Source: Riptortus pedestris (taxonomy: Eukaryota; Arthropoda; Insecta; Hemiptera; Alydidae). Taken from it: a stretch of DNA of 64,000 nucleotides. A model generated the notes under the pieces. That model saw nothing but the letters and a program-made list of their open reading frames with translations. It was not told where the DNA came from and searched no databases. Shown here piece by piece: positions 1 to 11,309 of this stretch (position 1 is the stretch's first letter; every line of letters starts with the position of its first letter). Position numbers and translations under genes: made by a program. The DNA lies in contig CM032229.1 in the NCBI GenBank assembly GCA_019009955.1, positions 147,344,001 to 147,408,000 of the forward strand, in the 5' to 3' direction.

Positions 1-1900
1 TATTTCATTCTATTCATATGGAAATGTTTTGTGACTAAATGTTATACTCTATAATTTAAATGGGGATAAATTATCTATTATGAGTAGGATTGGAGTATTT
101 ATTAAATTTCTTTGCTGTTTCTTGTACGCCTATGGGATCAGAAAGCAATCTAGTTTCCTAGGGCATCTTCTTCCCAGATTCCGTTCTCGAATGATAAAAT
201 CCAATTTAAGGTAGATTTACTGCGTAATATTGTTTCCTCCGGTTCCCTCTCATTCTCTCTCTCACCCTTCCTATTTTTTACTCCCCCTGTCTTTCCTGTT
301 TCATTCCCTAAACAACTCCTTTCTATATTATTGGCTTTCATAAGCATTGACTAGTTTTCCCATTTCGCTAGTTTCTCTTTTTTTTTTTTTTTTTTTTAAC
401 CTTATATGTATGTTATAGAATAGGAAGACTGATTTCTCTTGAGGAAAATCAACTATTGAGACTGTACTCTGATGCATTTTTAGAAATAATTCTTCAAATG
501 TCCATCTATCATTACAGAAGCTAACAGAAATGGGCCATTAAAATTGATACAGATATTGAAGGAGATTCAGAACGGGGATTGAGACTTACCTGCAGATACA
601 ACGTTTCGGCAGCTTTCATCATCTGGAACTGACTTTCCTTAAGGATTAGGTGAAAAGATGAATCGTATATCATAAAAATCGGAGACGGGGTAAAATTCCC
701 AGTACATTGTGTCGGATCAAAAATTTTAATATAACCAATATTGTTGATTTAATATGCTGCAATTGTTGTTTTATACATTTCTTTCTCTAACTGGAGTGTT
801 GTCTTAGTTAATGTGTTTTCATCCTTTACGTAATCCCCCCACTGCGTCTCTTGCGATTTTCGTTAAGTACTTATTTTCAAGTCCTATTTGCTGTGGGTTA
901 TATGTAAGGTAGACGTAGTGACAAGAATATTATATAAAGTAATCTGTGCCATTGCAGCATGGGGAAAATCTGTTTAGCCTCCCCACCCCCCTTGATGGTT
1001 TTTGAAGCTATCTATAGTACTTTAGTGAGGTTTTTTTAAATTAAATTCATGTTCGTACTGGAAATTATATAACTAAATTCATTAACAATGTACTGACTAA
1101 AGTTTTTCTTCGCTAATTGGAATATTAACAATGTAACATGTATCACTTGTACTTCATGCTCATCATAAGTTTTAAGTTGTTTACTGGAGAATTCGAGAAT
1201 GAGGTTCGACATCATATCAGCATGTCATTCAGTGTCAAGCAATGAAATCACCTTAGTTTCCGCAGCAATTTTTAATTGCTTCAGAGATATACAGAGTACG
1301 GGTATTCTCATTCAAAGATAGGCTTGTATCTGAATCTTATTGCAGAATACGAAATTACATTTTATAACGAATGCAATTCTCATATATTGTTCTCCAGAGA
1401 ATAAGGACAACTGAAACGTTGCGTATTACAGATAAGAAATATCACATTGCAGTATAATAGATCCTGATAAAGTATATTTTTTTGAAGAAAAAATATTTTT
1501 AAGATTCAAATAAAACAGTAAATTACGGGGTTGAGAGGAATCTTGGTGATATGGTTGGGGGTGGGTAAAGGAGAGTTTGTAAGGAGATAGTGACTGGCTC
1601 CTGAGAATATATAAGAAGAGGATATGAATTGTTTACTGGCTGGAATATAGGGTGGGGTAGGGTTTAGAAGATATATGGACCAGAGAGATGGGGGCAAGGG
1701 GTTTAGTAAGATGGCGGGCCCCCTAACAATCTATCATATATGTTTGCTCCTCCTGGCTGCTACCTCTCAAACAACACAGGTCTTCCCTTGTATCTAAAAC
1801 CTTCTTCTACGTCCTCTTTTTACAGGCCGTAAGAATATTTAAATAAAACACTATTTCGGGGCTTAGCACCGTGTCTACTTCCTGCTTTGTAGTTATATTA
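1..1900. other. Unique AT-rich sequence, no gene recognised
   Basis: No coding block, SINE or element end is recognisable. A poly-T tract lies near 379-398. Around 590-650 a motif (CGTTTCGG then TTTCATCATC) resembles the low-copy repeat described at 7620 and 61380. Positions 485-520 (TTCTTCAAATGTCCATC) match an internal segment of family H, suggesting a very old remnant. Confidence 0.5.
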
Positions 1901-1914
1901 GTTTCACAGCAGGG

Positions 1915-2095
1915 TTGTTGGAATTGAAGAATATTTGTACTCGGAGAGATAAAAAGACGTCCAATTCTAAGTTATTTATTTCAGCGCTTTCGAAGACCAT
2001 TGTCTCCATCTTCAGAGCTACACATAAAAACAACAACGTCAATAAAATCTATATACATTACAACAGGGTCATTAATCATGCTAATATCAATAAAT
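1915..2095. repeat. Low-copy repeat with CGCTTTCGA / catcttcag core
   Basis: The segment has the order TTATTTATT, then CGCTTTCGA, then a CATCTTCAG-like motif, followed by an AT-rich stretch. The same order appears at 7615-7765 and 61375-61690. The spacing is similar but the sequences are diverged, so this could be an old shared UTR-like element. I cannot assign it to a class. Confidence 0.3.
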
Positions 2096-2099
2096 AAAA

Positions 2100-2984
2100 A
2101 CACAGAATAAATATCTAAAAGAAGTGAATATAAATTATATTAGTTTATTCCTTTGACTGATGATGATTATTAAACTCCCAGTTACAATATAGGTTTGAGA
2201 GTTTCGCTCTACTATGAACAAAAGATGCATAAAGCTCTCTAGTAAGAAAGTATTTGTTAAATATTTTATTACCTCACTGTATAAATGAAACATGCTTCTG
2301 CGAATTATTTTGTTTTCCTTAACATGTTCACATTATTTTAAAAATAAGTTACTTTTAGCCCAACAGATTATTTAAAAATTATCCCACTTATCGCCTGCAA
2401 ACGCACGCGCACATACAGAGCTATATTTATATAAAAAGTTATTTTTGAATGCTGAAACACCATTATCATCTATCCAGTTTCCTTTCTTAATTAAAAACTT
2501 TGTTTTTAATACATTTCTTTCCTTGCCACCTGAATAGGGATGGGAATCCAAAAGTCTCGTAATAGCCTTAGTGTTGGAAAATGAAGAATAAGGAGCGAAG
2601 TGAATTCATTCAGCTCTGTTAAGTGGATAGATTATTACGTTTTTTCTACTCGTTGTACTCCAGTGCTCAATTTTGTTTTTAATTTATTCGTTTCGAATTC
2701 ATTGGTAAAACAAGAAAAAAATCATAACGGCCTTCACGCTGTGGGTGAATAGTCGAAGTAGATTTCCCATATCCTGGAATGAGATGGTGAGATATCACCT
2801 CGAATTCTATTCTATTTTTTTTCGAATTAAGAAGTACATTTTAACACAACTTCAGGTTTACGTTTGATATTAGACGCTGAGTGATAGTGTTGACTTAAGT
2901 AACAATGGAATGAGTAAGAGGGGAGGGGGAGTTAATTGAAATTTGAACAAAAACAAATTAGAGAAGCGTGTGTAGAACAACAAT
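2100..2984. other. Unique AT-rich sequence
   Basis: No gene or named repeat is seen. There are only short AT-rich open frames without protein-like composition. Confidence 0.4.
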
Positions 2985-3461
2985 ATTTTTTATTTATTTA
3001 TTTAAATGAGTTCCGCAACCCCGGCGATTTACTCATAATTAAATCGTGCACGCAAAAAAAAGAATAGCAAAAAAAAATAGAGGGAAACGTAAAAGGAATG
3101 AACAAAGGTGGTTTTTTATGGGTTCATTGGAATACCATTTTTATAAGAATCAAATAGTATTGTATGGAAACATCAAGATGGTGAAAATAATATAAATGAA
3201 AATATAAGATTGACTGGGGGGGGGAGAAATAAATAAAAATAATAATAATAAAATAAGGAAAAGAGAAAAGCAAAGAAATAAGTAAATTTAAAAAAAAAGA
3301 GAAAACCAAAAAAAAATGAATAAATAAAAAAAAAGGGGGAAGGGAAAGGGAAACTAAAAAATAAAATAATATATTAAAATAATAATAAATAAAATTAATG
3401 TTTATACACCCTGCTAATGTAAGAAAGAAGTAAGGAGTAGTGTGTGTGTGGAAATTGTAGA
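2985..3461 (-). mobile_element. Jockey-like LINE copy 1, 3' UTR
   Basis: This lies directly downstream (minus strand) of the RNase H remnant. Its outer end, 2985-3035, has TTTATTTATTTA followed by a short GC-bearing segment that closely resembles 23825-23865, which sits at the same distance from the second Jockey remnant. The two ends therefore define one LINE family with an AAAT-type tail. The interior is purine-rich and simple on the plus strand. Confidence 0.6.
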
Positions 3462-4275
3462 TTATAGTGTGTTGTATATATTAATGTCTTTTAGGTGTTT
3501 AATGATTGAGTCTAGGTAATTACTGTTATCGGTCAAAAGTTCCTGTAAGTCATGTGGAATATCTAAATTGTCTCTTAGTCGACAGTTAGTCAATATGTGA
3601 TGTACAGTTAATGTTTCGTTACAATGTCTACAAGTCGGTGTGTCCTTGTTTGTCATTAAGTGTCCATGGGTCAGCAAGGAATGGCCAATGCGTAGTCTGG
3701 TCAGCACAACTTCCTCTCTTCGTGTGCTCCTGTTACTTGATGGCCATTCCTTAACTGTTTGTTTTATTTGTCTTAGTTTATTGTCGTTTGTGTTATCCCA
3801 AGATTGCTGCCACTGCTGTTGTAGTGCCTTAATGCATTCGGCTAGTACGTCTTGGTGGTCTGTACAGTTTATGTCTATATCCGGTTTGTTTACAGTACAC
3901 TTTGCTAATCTGTCGATGTCTGTACTTTCCTTAATGTCTGTATGCCCAGGTAACCATAAAAGACTAATGTGTGTGTTGCTAGAGTTTAATCGGTGAAATT
4001 GTTCAAAAATTTTGATAGCCAAAGGATTTGTCGAGTAAATGTTGTTGAGTGTATGTAGTGAGCTTAATGAATCTGTGCACAGTACTATTTAACTTTGGCA
4101 GCATTGGACTCTTGACATGGCTAATAGGATGGCCTGAAGCTCAGCTGTATAAGAGCTAGATACAGGCGTCAATTTTAGCTGGTAATTGTTGGGACCAACA
4201 ATCGCAGCAGAACCTGTACCACTTGCTAGAGGACAACAATAGCAAACTTTGTTAATACAGTTGGTTATGTAGTTT
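3462..4275 (-). pseudogene. Jockey-type LINE ORF2 remnant: RNase H and C-terminal knuckle
   Basis: This is the 3' end of a non-LTR retrotransposon polyprotein, read on the minus strand. The open part (3462-4022) contains WLPGHTDIKESTDIDRLAK, the C-terminal RNase H signature with its last catalytic Asp, then KEWPSSNRSTRREEVVLTRL, then a C-x2-C...H-x4-C knuckle (CRHCNETLTVHHILTNC) typical of arthropod Jockey-clade elements. The same frame continues upstream through TDSLSSL and YTAELQAI, which carry the RNase H Asp and Glu, but is broken by an in-frame stop near 4090. Homology fades near 4275, so the reverse transcriptase and endonuclease are missing, as expected for 5' truncation. It is dead. 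The family level is well supported; a closely related clade such as CR1/Crack is possible. Confidence 0.85.
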
Positions 4276-4289
4276 TTTTTCGAACCTAT

Positions 4290-5275
4290 CCATAATAAGG
4301 GAAAAATAAATGTTTTTGTATTTTACATCTTTTCTAATCCCCTACTTCTCTTGTTCCTGTTATGGTCATTTACGCACTTAAACATTTGTTTTATGCGAAT
4401 TCGTAGTATGCTTATTGTAGACGCCACATCTCATAATTAGTTATTCATATGTTACTCGTTCTAAAGGTCTATAGCTTAGAATAACAGGTTTCATGACATA
4501 TACGCGTTAACGTGAGCAGAAAAGAAAAAAAAAGGTGCTGTATAACATTGTTGTTACAAATGGTCAACATTAAATATTTCTTGATTGTCCAAAAACTCAC
4601 AGAGCTTTAAAGTATAACAAGATGGATTATGTTACATTTTTTAATTCTATACTAAATAACGGAGGCTATTTCAGCCCTTAACGATCTTGTTTTAGTTTTA
4701 TAGTACTAGAAACGCTTAAATAGAAAGTTTTTTAAACTATCAAAACAGATATTGCGTCCATTGCCATTAACAGATGCATATATAAATAATGTATATATAT
4801 TTCAAAAGAACTTATTTTATTTTAAACACCTAGGCAGGCCAATGGACATTTTTGCCGAGTGTTGATTAATCTTATAAAAGTGTGTAGATCTTGCGAGAAT
4901 AAATACAAGAAAGGGTAGAGTCGAACTAAGATGTTGGAAGCTGTCTTTCTACACCGATTCGTGTCCGCTTATTTCTTTTAACATTTCTTTCTGTCCAATC
5001 GTTCTAACAGCTTCTACATGCCCTGTCTTCCCCTATTATGTCATTCTCACCCTCCATATTCTTTATCTATTTCTTCCACTTTGGCAAGGCGTAGTAATAA
5101 TTTAGCTTCTCGCTATACTTATAAGTTTTTATATAACCATTTGTATATGATTTAGTACATAAATCCTGTAATTTTTTTTTAATTCCATAGTTTTTGATAT
5201 AATATGCATGGAAAAAAATACATTTTTAGCCGTTCAGATTTTTTGTTATTTATTAACGCCCACTTTAAACTGGCT
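4290..5275. other. Unique AT-rich sequence
   Basis: No coding or repeat family is recognised. A short piece near 5248-5275 weakly resembles the reversed 3' tail of the tRNA-derived SINE. Confidence 0.4.
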
Positions 5276-5279
5276 AACT

Positions 5280-5665
5280 GAAAGCAATATATGGTATTTA
5301 AGCTTTGAATAATGTTTTATTATATAACAGAAAATATTTTATGTAACATGATTAGGAGTCGGGGTTTGCTGAAGCCTGAAAACTGAAAAATGCAAATATC
5401 TCGGTTAATAATATTCAATATAGAGAATAAATGTATATAAACATATTTATAGTACATATAATTTGCAATAAGATTGATTCTTTACACTTTTCCGAACCGG
5501 AACGAATAGTAACGGAGATATTTCAAATTTTCGAAAATCCCCTCCTTTAAACCTCCCCCCCCCGGTCCGATTTAACGACTTGATCTTTCTTTTTACATAA
5601 AACGACTAAATATCGAGTTTGGTAAAATTAAACATTATTGAGACCGCTAGAGCGGTAACAGACCG

Positions 5666-5713
<48 letters not shown>

Positions 5714-5800
5714 TTTTGACGGACCTCATTTTCGTCATCTCTTAAGTAGAATCAAAGAAATATATCGAAAATCGCGTCACGAGTACGACCTCAATAGCGG
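5280..5800 (-). mobile_element. Family H (HINE-like) element, copy A, both ends incomplete
   Basis: This matches family H in reverse: gctgaa...ctgaaaaatgcaaatatctcgg, the ATAAGATTG...CGATCCGA-type middle, the CCGCTAGAGCGGTAACAG motif, a (TA)n tract at 5671-5708 and the GGACCTCATTTTCGTCATC segment. It stops at 'cctcaatag', so the terminal palindrome is lost. The stem-loop end is also absent. It lies head to head with copy B about 100 bp away. Confidence 0.8.
5671..5708. repeat. (TA)n microsatellite inside family H copy A
   Basis: An almost pure TA run at the standard internal position of family H. Confidence 0.95.
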
Positions 5801-5904
5801 AAACAATTAGAAATTAAGATGTGCAGTTGATCTCGTGTGTTCTGGTGTTACACATTCTAAGTGCCAATTTGCTTAGCTTATGATGCCCATGCTTGACGAA
5901 ATTT

Positions 5905-6811
5905 TAGCAGATTTCCCTTAAGGGAAATTAGCTATTTAGGTCGTACTCGACGCGATTTTCGAGTGATCGAATGTGTCAATGAATCAAATGTCCATCGATC
6001 CTACTCAATAGATGACGATAATGACGTCTGTTCAAACCTGTGTATATATATTTATATATACCAAACTCGATATTTAGTCGTTTAATGCAAAAAGAAATCA
6101 CAAGTTCGTTAACGGCTGAAATCGGACCACAGGGGGAGGGGGAGTTTAGAGGTGAAGATTTTCGAAAATTTGAAATATCTCCGTTACTATAAGTCGGATC
6201 GAAAAAATGTATAAAATATATCTTATTGCAAATTAAATGTACTTTAAATATTGGTATATACATTTATTCTCTATCTTGAATATTAACCGAGATACTTGCA
6301 TTTTTCAGTTTTCAGCCTTCAGTAAACCCCCACTTCTACTCGCGTTACATAAGCTAATTTTCTTATATAATAAACCATATAATTCGAAGCTTAAATACCA
6401 AATATTGTTTTCCAGAGACCTTTATTATACGATATATGCAAACATGTTCTTGTGACCCCTTTCCCCCCCCCCCCCCCCGTCGTAATTCTTCGACTACCAA
6501 AATTTGATTGATTGAGATAAAAATCATTATAAATTACAGTACTGGGTATAGTACATAGTTTTCAATAAAGTGAATATGTTATATTCTGATATGTTTCAAT
6601 TTTTGTTTTTCTTTCTGATGAGCCGTTTGGCAGACCTGCTTTTTTACAATTGAGACGCTTCTCGCCGGCAGGGGAAAGATTTCTTATTACTATTTGTATT
6701 TATTCACTTAATATTCATGGTGGTGTTCTGTCAGCAGTATGTAGGTTTATCTATTATTAATCTTCACGAGAGAAATCTGCTTAGTTTACTCAGCCTGCGT
6801 GACGGACTTTT
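5905..6811 (+). mobile_element. Family H (HINE-like) element, copy B, full length (long form)
   Basis: Both ends are present: AGCAGATTTCCCTTAAGGGA at 5906 and GAGAAATCTGCTTAG...GCGTGACGGACTTTTT ending near 6811. The TA tract is short (6044-6060). The right half is the long module: TTTTCAGTTTTCAGCCTTCAG, CCCCCACTTCTACTC, a poly-C tract at 6463-6478, then GATTGATTGAGATAAAAAT. The stem-loop is damaged (ACTCAG-CCTGCGT). At about 907 bp it is one of the most complete copies. No protein is encoded. Confidence 0.85.
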
Positions 6812-7610
6812 TATTTTTCGTACTATTACATTTATTTTAAGTAGAAATTAGAATGTCTGGACTAGATAAGTTAACCGCGGATAGTTCAACTACTGGGTCC
6901 ATGTGGAGAGTTTCTATCTTTGGCTATGGAGGTGTGTTGACAGAATAGAAGAGTGAGTGAGGGGGGGGGGATAGTGGGGTATTGGAGAGAGAAGGCTGGA
7001 GCTGGGATTGTGGTTGCTCAGTGAGAGATCTCTCAAATATTCATGGACGAGTTGAAAGGAGACTTGGGCTCGCCACTCGCAGCTCCTTGTCGATAGAGAA
7101 CCACTGCTTTTCTTTACTCCAACCTCTCCACCTCCTCCTCATCCATCTCCAGATCACTCCACTAACTCATTCACCCACATAAAAGAGCTGTCTTGTCAGA
7201 ATTAAATCAATCAACTACCACTACGTTGACTTATTTACATGCGGCGAAGTAAAATGTGTATTTTGTGGGGAACTTTATTCAAAATTCTGAGAAGTTAATG
7301 CCTTAATTTCAATTCGCTTCTAGGGAGGGGTGTCAGAATTTATAAAATGTCCCCCAAGCAACAAACGACTGATCTCATCTTATCATATATTCTATATTTC
7401 TAAATAAAAAAAATCTAAGTAGCAGGAGTTGGGAATAACTGAAGGCTGGAAACAAGAAAGTACGAAAAACGTGATTAATATTTGAGTTATAAAAAAAATG
7501 CAACAACAATTGTAGAGGATCAATAGTTTAAAAGACTTGTTGTAGAATCATTTTTCGTTTGTCGTGTCAAGAGTACAACCCTCAATATCTCATTTCCCAG
7601 AAAGGAAATC
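6812..7610. other. Mostly unique sequence
   Basis: The stretch 6855-7185 is less AT-rich than its surroundings, with a G-run at 6961-6970. It holds a 66-codon open frame that resembles nothing known to me. Positions 7420-7500 vaguely resemble a decayed reverse family H internal segment (agtaggagt...ctgaaggctggaaa). Confidence 0.4.
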
Positions 7611-7614
7611 TTCT

Positions 7615-7765
7615 ATAAACTAATCTAGGTAGATTAAAGAATTGGCTACACTGTAACAATTTATTAAAACGACAGATCGTTTTCGATGCAGTGTATCATC
7701 ATCAGTGCCCGAAGGTCCTGGATGTTGACCTGACGGCTCTTGGAGCTAGAGTTCTATAAACTATT
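7615..7765. repeat. Low-copy repeat with CGTTTTCGA / TCATCATCAGTG core
   Basis: It contains TTTATTAAAACGACAG, CGTTTTCGATG and ATCATCATCAGTGCCCG in that order. The same order occurs at 1960-2060 and 61420-61480. It may be part of a retroelement UTR, but the class is not determined. Confidence 0.35.
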
Positions 7766-7859
7766 GCGCCATGGTAGTTGAATAAAAAATGTGCATAAAT
7801 GGCAAAGAGAAAAATTATCGGCAACTAAAAATTAATAGATCTTTTGGAACTCATAATAG

Positions 7860-8275
7860 AAAAGTCCGTCACGCAGGGGCTGCGTAAACTAAGCAGATTT
7901 CCCACGTGACGTTATACAATAGAGAAATCTCCATACGAGAGCTAGCAGTTACGGAATTGGCCGAACTAGCTTTTGGCGGGAAACTCAATTGTTCCTTATA
8001 CGCCCACATTTCATAAAAATGCAAATATCTCGGTTAATACTCAAGATAGAGAAGAAATGTATAGAACAATATTTATAGTAAATTTAATTTGCAATAAGAT
8101 TGGATCTATACTATTTTTTGATCCGAAGTATGGTAAATCCCCCCTCTAAACCCCCTCCTTCCCACTGGTCCGATTTCAGCCATTAACGAACTTGATCTGT
8201 CTTTTTGCATAAAACGTTTAAATATCGAGTTTGGTAACGATCAAACAAAAATTGCGACCGCTAGAGCGTTAACAG

Positions 8276-8333
<58 letters not shown>

Positions 8334-8409
8334 CTGTTATCTCCTGGGTAGGATCGATGGACATTTGACGAAATTTTTCGAAAATCGCGTCATGAGTACG
8401 ACCTCAATA
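7860..8409 (-). mobile_element. Family H (HINE-like) element, copy C, broken by a MITE
   Basis: The stem-loop end is intact at 7860-7915 (AAAGTCCGTCACGCAGGGGC then TAAACTAAGCAGATTTCCCA). The body is a short form: the segment 'ggccgaactagcttttggcg' replaces the long module, as in copies I and S. A long pure TA tract (8279-8330) sits at the usual place. The other end stops at 'acctcaata', exactly where the 153-bp hairpin element begins, so the terminal palindrome was lost or displaced there. Confidence 0.85.
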
Positions 8410-8410
8410 T

Positions 8411-8563
8411 AGTGGATTATAGTTAAACATTAAGTAACGAATTTGATCTCTAACAGGGTTTTTATAAATTTTTTCTAACATTTGTTGGTCAAATAGTAGA
8501 AAGTATTTATAAAAATCCTGTTAGAAATGAGATTCGTTATTTAATGTTCTAATATAATCCACT
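8411..8563. mobile_element. Hairpin MITE / long inverted repeat
   Basis: Left arm 8411-8468 and right arm 8506-8563 are inverted copies of about 58 bp with roughly 8 mismatches (about 86% identity by hand count), separated by a 37-bp loop. Both ends read AGTGGATTATA when oriented outward. No coding sequence is present. A foldback MITE is the simplest reading; no clear target duplication is seen (TA is possible). A transcript would form a near-perfect hairpin. Confidence 0.75.
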
Positions 8564-8565
8564 AA

Positions 8566-9140
8566 TCGACAATTGAATTTAGAGACACCCCACTTATAAA
8601 AAGTGGACTGAAGGAACAGTTTAAAATTATAGATGAAATGTATAATAGAACATCACCCACTTGCTATGCTCTTATATTTGAACTTTCTCGAAATGTATAA
8701 ATTGTGGATAATACAAAGGATTACAAAAATAAAAGAGGTAATACTGATATTTACAATGAAGCTCCATGTATAACCCTTCCACGGAAGAACTAGTTCATTA
8801 ATGGCCAAAAATTCGTTGAGTGGGGTTCGGGGTTGGGGAACAAAGCAAGATCGTTATTACGCGTCTCTTAGAGTATGTCAATCAAGATGTTTTTTTAATC
8901 ACGTTATATCCAATGATTGTTGATTTATGGACTGTGGCGAAACTCGGAGCCCCATGTGCTCCGTTTTCCGCCCTTAACAATGTACCTTTCCTATTCCTAC
9001 CAATTTCACATTCATCTATTTTACCACTGAATATCTAATGCTTTTAAATTGGAATGACATATAATTATAGTTTGACGATTGATTCTGGTTCTGCCTCGCC
9101 ACAAATGTTTTTAATACTCTCATTTTAGTTTTGTAGTATT
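8566..9140. other. Unique sequence
   Basis: Nothing recognisable. The short open frame at 8820-9038 has no protein-like features. Confidence 0.4.
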
Positions 9141-9149
9141 ACTTCCATA

Positions 9150-9370
9150 TTTAGCGGCATAAAATAAAATAAAATAAGGCAGCAGATTTTTCTGTAGAAA
9201 TAAAGAATTGCAGAGAGGAACGAGACAAGATAGGTGGAAAGAAGAGACGGATTAAGTGAACCGTAAAACGGGATAAGTAAAGAAGAAATAAATTGTGAAG
9301 TAGGAGAGTCTTCAAGCAGGCTAATCTCTCTTTCTCTAGAAGAGTAGTCCTTCATTAGTGTGCTGAACTG
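9150..9370. repeat. Member of a two-copy repeat (with 15560-15780)
   Basis: The segment GATTAAGTGAA-CCGTAAAA-GGGAT-AGTAAAGAAGAAATAAATTGTGAAGTAG (read with small gaps) recurs at 15600-15655, and the downstream AGTCCTTCATTAG followed by GTCT also matches 15705-15730. The two copies are in the same orientation with diverged flanks. Class unknown. Confidence 0.55.
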
Positions 9371-9935
9371 GTCTGTCTCCTTTACTGCTTACTGGGCAAT
9401 ATATTTTATCTCTGTGAACAATTTACGTCTTGTATGTCAATCTATACCCGTGCCTTACTATTGCCAGTTTATTGCTAATAACTCTTGTGAATACATTTGG
9501 ATTTGTCGGAATAAAATGTGTTTTATGTAACGTAGTATTTAATTTCTTTTCCCAGTTTCGTTCTGCTCCGTTTTGGAACCAACCATCAGTTATTGTAGTT
9601 TAAAAAACGTCAATTCATTCTAATTTTGTTTTGTATTTTTTTTTAACCGCCAGCATGTGAAGGGAAATTGAGGATATGTGGATAGGATAATTGGAGATAA
9701 TGGAAAAAAGGGCCTAGGTATGAAATGCCCACTCATTACAACTCCTTAATAGTGGCTGGAACTGATAGGCATCATGAAAACGTTCATAGGAATCTAAACA
9801 GCTGTAAATATGATGACATTTGACAAAATGAACCAGTGTGTTATTTATCTAGTAGCTTAACAGTAGCTATTTAGAACCAGTTTTTCAGAAGATTTGGAAT
9901 CTTTTCAGGTCAGTAGAATGTAGGTGCAACAGCAT
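9370..9935. other. Unique sequence
   Basis: No gene, SINE or element end is recognisable here. Confidence 0.4.
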
Positions 9936-9936
9936 A

Positions 9937-9942
9937 TATATA

Positions 9943-9986
<44 letters not shown>

Positions 9987-10013
9987 TACACACACACATA
10001 CACACACACACGT

Positions 10014-10044
<31 letters not shown>
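9937..10044. repeat. Compound (TA)n / (CA)n microsatellite
   Basis: A TA run (9937-9982) is followed by an interrupted ACAC run up to about 10044. Confidence 0.95.
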
Positions 10045-10045
10045 G

Positions 10046-10113
10046 AGGGCGCTGGTGGCAGTGCTGCCTAAGAATTGGGCACATCTACCACTGCCGTCAA
10101 CAACGTGAAGGTA
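10046..10113 (+). mobile_element. Probable 5' part of a tRNA-like SINE, separated from its B box by copy D
   Basis: This GC-richer segment (gagggcgctggtggcagtg...) ends in GTGAAGGT, where family H copy D begins. Right after copy D the sequence resumes with GTGCAAGTTCGATCCCCGCC, a clear B-box-like motif. Together the two flanks look like one tRNA-derived SINE head split by the insertion. The A box is only approximate (TGGCAGTGCTG), so this is tentative. Confidence 0.35.
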
Positions 10114-10114
10114 A

Positions 10115-10617
10115 AAAAAAGTCCGTCACGCAGGGCTCTGAGTTAACTAAGCAGATTTCCCACGTGCACCACATATTTGGATTTATCTCAAAACTTAAAA
10201 GTTCAATGAGAACAATATTTGGTATTTATGCTTCAAATAAAGTGCTTCATAACATAATAGAATATTGAAAATATGAGATGAGTAGGAGTGGGGCTTTACT
10301 GAAGACCGAAAACTAAAAAAATGCAAATATCTCAGTAAATAATCAAGATAGTGAAAAAATGTACATAACAATATTTATAGAACATTACATTTGCAATAAG
10401 ATTGGTTCTATACAATCGATTTTTCGATCCGACGCATAATAACGGAGATATTAAGAATTTTCGAAATCCACCCCCTCTAAACCCACACCCCCTCTCCCTA
10501 GTCCGATTTCAGCCATTAACGAACTTGATCTTTATTTTTTGTATACAACGATTATATATCAAGTTTGGTAACGATAAGACAAAAATTGCAACCGCTAGAG
10601 CGGCAACAGACAAATAA

Positions 10618-10696
<79 letters not shown>

Positions 10697-10826
10697 TATA
10701 TAGTTTTGAACGGACCTCATTTTTGTCATCTCCTGGGTAGGATCGATGGACATTTGAAGAAATTTTTCGAAAATTCCGTCATGAGTACGACCTCAATAGC
10801 TGATTTACCTTAAGGGAAATCTGCTA
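10115..10826 (-). mobile_element. Family H (HINE-like) element, copy D, both ends present
   Basis: The stem-loop end is at 10119-10170 (AAAGTCCGTCACGCAGGGCT..., stem partly decayed). The palindrome end is at 10801-10825 (TTAAGGGAAATCTGCT). The body includes the long-module core (TGAGTAGGAGTGGGGCTTTA) and a TA tract (10630-10669) extended by a (GA)n run (10671-10696). Its position suggests insertion into a tRNA-like SINE. Confidence 0.85.
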
Positions 10827-11190
10827 ATAGGTGCAAGTTCGATCCCCGCCAAGAGCGAGTATTAGTTCATTAAGTCGCTAACTGAGCGCGCTAGTGTCGC
10901 TGTGCTTTTGGATCGGCGGGAGCCAAAAGAGTACATACGTCTGAGGGCCTCTCGGATATGACTCTCATTCACAGGCAGGCTGAACGTTAGTGGCGTCGGT
11001 GGTTACACAGTCCCTCCGGGCTTAGATGGGCATGCCAGTCTACAGGAGACATCTCACTCGAGGTCCTTGGTTAACGGGGGTTGTACGTCGAGTTCATCAC
11101 TCACTTCGAAAAAATTTGATCACGATTCCATTTGAGTCTCGCTCGGGGGCGGTTCATGATCTTAAAGGTTTATAACGCCAACCGATAATA
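10827..11190 (+). mobile_element. tRNA-derived SINE body with B box
   Basis: It opens with AAGTTCGATCCCCGCC, a good RNA polymerase III B box. A GC-rich body of about 350 bp follows, distinctly unlike the surrounding AT-rich DNA (for example GGTCCTTGGTTAACGGGGGT and CTCGCTCGGGGGCGG). It runs into an AT-rich microsatellite near 11190. This is a different SINE family from the one at 36840. Only one copy is in the window, so the family assignment rests on the promoter motif and base composition. Confidence 0.45.
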
Positions 11191-11230
11191 TATATATATA
11201 TTTATGCGCGTGTACTTGTGAGTCTGTACG

Positions 11231-11234
<4 letters not shown>

Positions 11235-11291
<57 letters not shown>

Positions 11292-11296
11292 TCGAA
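11235..11296. repeat. (CT)n microsatellite
   Basis: A run of CT dinucleotides with one interruption, followed by a short CA run at 11301-11312. Confidence 0.95.
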
Positions 11297-11309
11297 CAAC
11301 ACACACACA

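Noticed and set aside
3640..3996. 118-codon plus-strand open frame
   Set aside because: It is antisense to the Jockey RNase H remnant; the minus-strand reading matches the family.
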